A stretch of 64,000 nucleotides of DNA from Actinobaculum massiliense (GTDB taxonomy: Bacteria; Actinomycetota; Actinomycetes; Actinomycetales; Actinomycetaceae): the NCBI RefSeq assembly GCF_001457435.1, contig NZ_LN881716.1, positions 62,001 through 126,000 of the forward strand, given 5' to 3'. The notes beneath the pieces are model-generated. The model had not been told where the DNA came from and searched no databases. It saw nothing but the letters and a program-made list of their open reading frames with translations. Below, in pieces: positions 59,868-64,000 of this stretch; the stretch's first letter is position 1, and every line of letters begins with the position of its first letter. A program made the position numbers and the translations under genes.

Positions 59868-61115
59868 CTAAAAGCCGGTGGCGGTGGGAGCGGGATAATA
59901 CGTGCGCATATTCTTCGCTTCTCGCGCCAAATGGACCGCGTGGTAGAAGGCGCGCTTCACGTTCTTGTCCCGTTCGTAAACAAGCGGGTCGACGACGCCG
60001 CCGCGGCGCTGGCGAACAGCTTTCACCTGGCGCAAAAGCTCGGGGTCGCGCAGATAGGTTGCATTGGCGAGTTGCGGAGGAATAATGGCAAAGATTGCCT
60101 CGCGGCTAATGCGTTGCCGGCCCCCGCGGATCTCGAACATATCGTCGAGCAAAGCACGTGCCAGATCCACTCCTCCAGCTTTGAGATAGTAGTGGCCGCG
60201 GCCCGCACGCGGATTGAGATCTAGCCAGTATGCTGTGCCGTCTCGCGGATCGATCTTGACGTCAATCGAGAAGAAGCCGCGCAGACCAATATGCTTGACC
60301 AGGCGAATTGCGTCGTCGACAAGAGTTCCCTGAGGGTCGGTGAGGATCAGGCCCGCGTTGCCGAGGTAGCTGGGCGTATGCAATCCAAGTAAGACCCTCC
60401 CTGAGCCGGCGGCGGTCGCCTCTCCGGTCGCGTCAATATAGCCGTTGACGACCCACTGCGTGGTGTCATCACCCGGGATAAGCTGCTGAACCAGGACGGG
60501 CACATCAACGCCGGCCTCGTTGAGCTGTCCGAGTTTTTTCACCAACTCATCGGGAGTTTCGAAAGGCTCGACCTTCGCTAGTCCCTGGCTGTAATGGGCA
60601 ATGAGATCGGTACTCTCCGCTGGTTTGAGAACCACCGGGAAAGGCATCTCCGAGAGCTCCATCAGCCAGCTTCCCGGCCGCGAAAGGTCGAGCGTACGCA
60701 CCACCGGCACACTGAGGCCTAGCTCCGCATAAACCTGTGCCATGCGGGTTTTCGAGTTCGCCGTCTCCACCGTTTCCGCGGGGGCAAATGGGAGGGCCCA
60801 GCGGGAGTTAATGCGCGATCTATTGCGGGCGATGATGCGGACGCCCTGGTCGCTATTGTTCAGCGCGATAAGGAGTGTTCCCGGATTCTCCTGCGCGATC
60901 TCCTCCATAAGGGCAAGCATTTTCGGTTCGTTATCCAGAACGCCCCGACCTACAAACTTGGTCCGGAGGATCCGCGAATCATTGATCGGTCCGCGCGGGA
61001 AGGGAGCCACGATCAGACTTTGCAGTTGCGCCGTCTCATGGAAGAGCCGGGCAAAGCTGTACGCCTCAATTTCGTTGCCGAAAATAACCGGTAGAACATT
61101 GCGCGTTTTCTTCAC
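59868..61115 (-). CDS. ATP-grasp D-aspartate-ligase-like enzyme (AslFm family)
   Basis: The 415-residue ATP-grasp protein shares recalled key blocks with Enterococcus faecium D-aspartate ligase AslFm: LPVIFGNEIEAYSFARLFHE at the start, FPVVLKPAES (ATP lysine), VQQLIPGDDTTQWVVNGYID, GFFSIDVKIDPRDGTAYWLDLN (metal acids) and VYERDKNVKRAF at the end. AslFm attaches D-Asp to the lysine side chain of the peptidoglycan precursor. With the FemX-type gene opposite and murJ upstream, a D-amino-acid bridge step is likely. GTG 61115 has AGGGGAGG; the ATG at 61142 does not. Confidence 0.78.
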   Translation of the reverse strand: MKKTRNVLPVIFGNEIEAYSFARLFHETAQLQSLIVAPFPRGPINDSRILRTKFVGRGVLDNEPKMLALMEEIAQENPGTLLIALNNSDQGVRIIARNRSRINSRWALPFAPAETVETANSKTRMAQVYAELGLSVPVVRTLDLSRPGSWLMELSEMPFPVVLKPAESTDLIAHYSQGLAKVEPFETPDELVKKLGQLNEAGVDVPVLVQQLIPGDDTTQWVVNGYIDATGEATAAGSGRVLLGLHTPSYLGNAGLILTDPQGTLVDDAIRLVKHIGLRGFFSIDVKIDPRDGTAYWLDLNPRAGRGHYYLKAGGVDLARALLDDMFEIRGGRQRISREAIFAIIPPQLANATYLRDPELLRQVKAVRQRRGGVVDPLVYERDKNVKRAFYHAVHLAREAKNMRTYYPAPTATGF

Positions 61116-61173
61116 GCTTTCCTCCCCTGTTGCGAACCGCATTGCCCGCTGCGCCAGTCCTCGTTAGCCGTCA

Positions 61174-63366
61174 CTATCTCAATGATTTTAACCTACTCAG
61201 GATCCGCTTTAGCGGGGATAGGAAAACTCGGACCTCGGAAATTTTCAGCGCGACCAGGAGTAACAGATAGAGCCCCGCCACCAGGCTACCAACTACCACA
61301 CTAGCCACCAGCGCGGTGAGCACAGACATGGGGGCAAAAAGCGGCCCAAAAAGTCGCAGAAGGGCAAAGCCCGCCGCTAGGGTAACCCCCGATACCAGAC
61401 CCAGTTTCAGGTGGAAAAGCGCCAGTCCGCGATAGTTCCATCCGCCCACTCGCGGAGAGAGGCGCGCGAGCATGGCGAGCGCGCAGGCAATATTCGTCAC
61501 GGACATGACCAGGCCAACCCCTGCAACCACCCACTGCGGGGGGAGAAATCCGCAAATGAGGAACCCGACTACTCCCGCACCCTGGAAGGGCAGGTTGATC
61601 CAGAAGGCGCCGCGGGTGTCTTCATAGGCGTAGTACACCCGGTTGAGGACCTGCACCGCGCCAATAGCAATCAGACCAATCGACATGGTGGCTACCACGC
61701 GGGCCAAAGTAACCGCCTCATCCGGGGAAGACGTCAGCGCGAAAATCCGCGAAATCGGTACCGAAAGAACAATCATGCCAATCGCGCAGAGGAACATAAT
61801 CACCGAGACAAACTTCAGAGTTCGCTCTACGTCTTTGCGCATACGGGTGATTTCACCCTCCGCGACGGCCCGGGACATACGAGTGAACACCGCCGTCGCG
61901 ATTGAAACCACGAACAGGGAGGTGGGAATGGAGTATATGGTGTAGGCGGTGTCATAGGCGAAGTTGCCAGCAACGTGATGCAGATTTATCCCCGCCGCAT
62001 CGGCCCTGGCGGAGGCTCCCGCCGCCACATTTGAGGTGATGGCAGTGGGAATGAAGGAAATGAGCATGGTCAGCGCCATCCACCACGAGGCGCGGCCCGC
62101 GGCTCCCAGGCCCGCTCCGCGCCAATGGAAATCGAATCTAAAGCGCACGCCCGCCGAACGCAGTGGCCATACCAAAATAAGCGCTTGCGCCACGATTCCT
62201 AAAGTGGAGATCCCTCCGATCGCACCGACTCGCGCCGAAGTCCAGGCGGGCACATCTGCGCCGTCGGCAAGAGAAACCGGGCCCCACACCAGGAGGATCC
62301 CCAGGAACCCGAGGATCGCCACCACATTATTGAGCGCGGGCGCCCACATGTAGGGACCGAAGCTTTCGCGCGCGTTGAGCACTTGCCCCATGACGGTGTA
62401 CATGCCATAAAAGAAAATCTGCGGCAGGCACCAATAGGCGAATTGGACGGTAAGGCGATACCACTCCTCCGCCATCGTCGCGGCCATCATCTTGACGATT
62501 AGCGGAGCGGCGGCGGTGATCAGCGCCGTAACGACGCCCAGGCCAACGATGGCGATCGTTAGCAACTTGTTGATATACGCTTGGCCGCCGTCGTCGCTAC
62601 GTTTGGTGGCACGAACGATTTGCGGCACCAAAACCGCGTTGACGATACCGCCAACAATCACCATATAAATGAGATTGGGTAGCTTGTTGGCCACGTTGAA
62701 GGCGTTGCCGGCTTGGCTGGTGAGCCCCACCACCGCGGCGAGCAGAATTGGGCTACGCACCAGGCCGAGAATGCGAGAAACAAAGGTTCCCGCGAACATA
62801 ATGAGCGAGTTGTAGGCGGTTGAGCGAGGGCGACTTGCGCGCGAACTTTCCGGCGCCTTCGGAGCGGTTTCTGGTTCCGGTTCGCGGGGCGACGACGCCG
62901 CCGTACGGTGTTGGCGCTCGTAGGCGCTCAGGCCTCCCGAACCGGTAAAGGCGTCGCGCCGCCTGCGCTCGGCTCGCCGGCGAGCGCGCTCACGCCGCGT
63001 CTGTTCATATTCGGGATCAATGCCGCGCGGATGTTCCTTCGCGTCGCCGGTGGGTGCCCAAGCGCGGGGCGCGCCGGGGCCGGCTGGATAGCGTAAGGCT
63101 GGCAGGGTCCGAGTTGCGCCCGGGTCAGATTCCTCTGCATTTCCAGCCACGGGAATACGGGTATCGGTGTAGTCCTGCCCGGGATTCTCGGCCCCGGCCA
63201 CCGCCGGAATTTCACCGGTGAACTCAGCAACGAAATCGGCAACGCCTGGATTCACCTGCAGGCCGGAGGGCTCCGCGGTCAAAGGATGCGTGGCCCAGGG
63301 GCGCATTCCCGCATCCCCCGCAAAATGCCGCCCGCTCTCACCGTGTCTTCTCGGCCTAAAACGCAT
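61174..63366 (-). CDS. murJ: lipid II flippase MurJ with long cytoplasmic N-terminus
   Basis: The 730-residue protein flips lipid II for peptidoglycan synthesis. Residues 1-182 are a Pro/Glu/Arg-rich disordered extension, with the basic run RRERARRRAERRRRDAF. The MOP-family membrane domain begins at about 183 (AYNSLIMFAGTFVSRILGLVRSPILL) and shows FNVANKLPNLIYMVIVGGIVNAVLVP, followed by about 14 helices with GAVQVLNRVYYAYEDTRGAFW later. Unlike M. tuberculosis MviN it has no C-terminal pseudokinase domain. The ATG at 63366 is placed by TAGCAT at 6 nt. It is 58 bp ahead of the ATP-grasp ligase and in one unit with it. Confidence 0.94.
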   Translation of the reverse strand: MRFRPRRHGESGRHFAGDAGMRPWATHPLTAEPSGLQVNPGVADFVAEFTGEIPAVAGAENPGQDYTDTRIPVAGNAEESDPGATRTLPALRYPAGPGAPRAWAPTGDAKEHPRGIDPEYEQTRRERARRRAERRRRDAFTGSGGLSAYERQHRTAASSPREPEPETAPKAPESSRASRPRSTAYNSLIMFAGTFVSRILGLVRSPILLAAVVGLTSQAGNAFNVANKLPNLIYMVIVGGIVNAVLVPQIVRATKRSDDGGQAYINKLLTIAIVGLGVVTALITAAAPLIVKMMAATMAEEWYRLTVQFAYWCLPQIFFYGMYTVMGQVLNARESFGPYMWAPALNNVVAILGFLGILLVWGPVSLADGADVPAWTSARVGAIGGISTLGIVAQALILVWPLRSAGVRFRFDFHWRGAGLGAAGRASWWMALTMLISFIPTAITSNVAAGASARADAAGINLHHVAGNFAYDTAYTIYSIPTSLFVVSIATAVFTRMSRAVAEGEITRMRKDVERTLKFVSVIMFLCAIGMIVLSVPISRIFALTSSPDEAVTLARVVATMSIGLIAIGAVQVLNRVYYAYEDTRGAFWINLPFQGAGVVGFLICGFLPPQWVVAGVGLVMSVTNIACALAMLARLSPRVGGWNYRGLALFHLKLGLVSGVTLAAGFALLRLFGPLFAPMSVLTALVASVVVGSLVAGLYLLLLVALKISEVRVFLSPLKRILSRLKSLR

Positions 63367-63372
63367 GTGTTG

Positions 63373-63378
63373 ATGCTA
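63373..63378 (-). promoter_or_regulatory. leaderless -10 element (TAGCAT)
   Basis: TAGCAT on the minus strand, then 6 nt, then the murJ ATG. Confidence 0.55.
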
Positions 63379-63587
63379 CCGCGTTAGTTGGGCACGCTGT
63401 CTTTACCGCGCGGAAAATTACAGAACGGAAGCATTTCCATGCTTCGCGGGAGTTACCGGTGAGCGCCTCGCCCGGAGTGAAGAGCGTCCACGGGGTGAAG
63501 AGTGCTAACAGCATCGAATGCTCGCACGAGACCGGCGGGCACTCGCGCACCTCGACAACCCGGGGCGGCCCCGTTCAACGGACATTC

Positions 63588-64000
63588 CTAGAGAAGCACA
63601 ACGCCTTTTTTGAGGATCACGTTGCCGTACTGCGCGGTTTCGCCGGTCAAGACGGTGACGTAGGAGGTCTTGGCATGTTTGTAAAATTCGAAACGCTCAA
63701 AGAGCTTGACTTCGGCCGCCGGGTACTCCTGGTCAATGATTCCTCTATAGGTATCCCAGATATCTGGGCGAGGATCGTCCCCCACGGGTCGCATCAGACC
63801 GTATTGCCAGTCGTTGTAAAAATCCAGCGGGAAAATTTCCAAAATCCCTGCCAGGAGCTCCGGAATCCCCACTCCATCGGCGCGGATAATAAGATCAGCC
63901 GAACCCACCTGGGGATAATTCGCGTCTGCCAAGGTGAGCTCGTCTCCATGCCCCATTTCTGCAAGAACTTTGAGCAAGGCGGGCGAAATCGCGGGTGAAA
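63588..64000 (-). CDS. fucU: L-fucose mutarotase / RbsD-FucU family (5' end beyond window)
   Basis: The frame is open to the window edge, and the residues before the first in-window start codon (SPAISPALLKVLAEMGHGDE) match the family N-terminus, so the true start lies outside. Motifs: MGHGDELTLADANYP (catalytic His region) and YGNVILKKGVVLL at the C-terminus, DPRPDIWDTYRGII inside. FucU interconverts alpha- and beta-fucose; RbsD does so for ribose. The fucO gene at 54 kb favours the fucose role. Confidence 0.9.
   Translation of the reverse strand, partial: SPAISPALLKVLAEMGHGDELTLADANYPQVGSADLIIRADGVGIPELLAGILEIFPLDFYNDWQYGLMRPVGDDPRPDIWDTYRGIIDQEYPAAEVKLFERFEFYKHAKTSYVTVLTGETAQYGNVILKKGVVLL

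Noticed and set aside
1-64000. CRISPR arrays, insertion sequences, toxin-antitoxin or phage-defence genes
   Set aside because: None found; no regularly spaced repeats with unique spacers, no transposase or Cas motifs.

Overview
This 64 kb window is a gene-dense stretch of a high-GC Gram-positive chromosome. Much of it follows the gene order of the Mycobacterium tuberculosis Rv2173-Rv2241 region: polyprenyl synthase, Rv2175c-like protein, PknL-like kinase and class II DAHP synthase; then dihydrolipoamide acyltransferase, DUF4191, glnA, glnE, glnA2 and panB; then the Rv2229c-like coiled-coil protein, NIF3, DUF3052 and aceE. Actinobacteria-restricted families (DUF3043, DUF4191, DUF4192, DUF3145, DUF3052, DUF7455) and the peptidoglycan-bridge genes fit a member of the Actinomycetales, probably Actinomycetaceae. 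The species cannot be named from the window. No prophage, transposase, CRISPR array or rRNA was found.

Layout. 1-7.5 kb: topoisomerase IV A (partial) and B subunits, a GNAT protein, a DEDD exonuclease and the primary sigma factor. 7.6-20 kb: DUF4192, polyprenyl synthase, Rv2175c/PknL, a lytic transglycosylase, aroG, a PPi-type phosphofructokinase, a DEDD/GIY-YIG nuclease, sodA and an FKBP lipoprotein overlapping an M20 peptidase. 21-36 kb: lpdA and a two-lipoyl E2, then the nitrogen block glnA-glnE-glnA2. 36-45 kb: panB, map, RNase P RNA, a CdsZ/NIF3 operon, a frameshifted aldo/keto reductase, an AspT-type transporter, ogt and tRNA-Val. 45-57 kb: aceE (which with E2 and E3 in this window makes a complete pyruvate dehydrogenase), a heterodimeric ABC exporter, HAD and YciO genes, an acyl-carrier-like small protein, fucO, DUF3145, def and a TetR regulator. 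57-64 kb: tRNA-Asn, then a cell-wall block of FemX-type transferase, D-aspartate-ligase-like ATP-grasp enzyme and MurJ, and finally fucU running off the edge.

Most striking observations. (1) At least 15 genes have a TANNNT -10 element ending exactly 6-7 nt before the start codon and no Shine-Dalgarno, so leaderless transcription seems to be a main mode of expression. (2) A 78-residue protein aligns without gaps to the second half of acyl carrier proteins but carries Cys where the phosphopantetheine Ser should be. (3) The Rv2229c/CdsZ homologue has lost its zinc-ribbon cysteines. (4) FemX, an AslFm-like ligase and MurJ form a candidate interpeptide-bridge locus with a D-amino acid. (5) aceE is preceded by a 16-codon leader ORF with a good Shine-Dalgarno behind a clear promoter. 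(6) Several unrelated short tandem repeat arrays (35, 23 and 30 bp units) occupy intergenic gaps.

All functional calls are from reading the sequence and recalled family knowledge; no database search was run.
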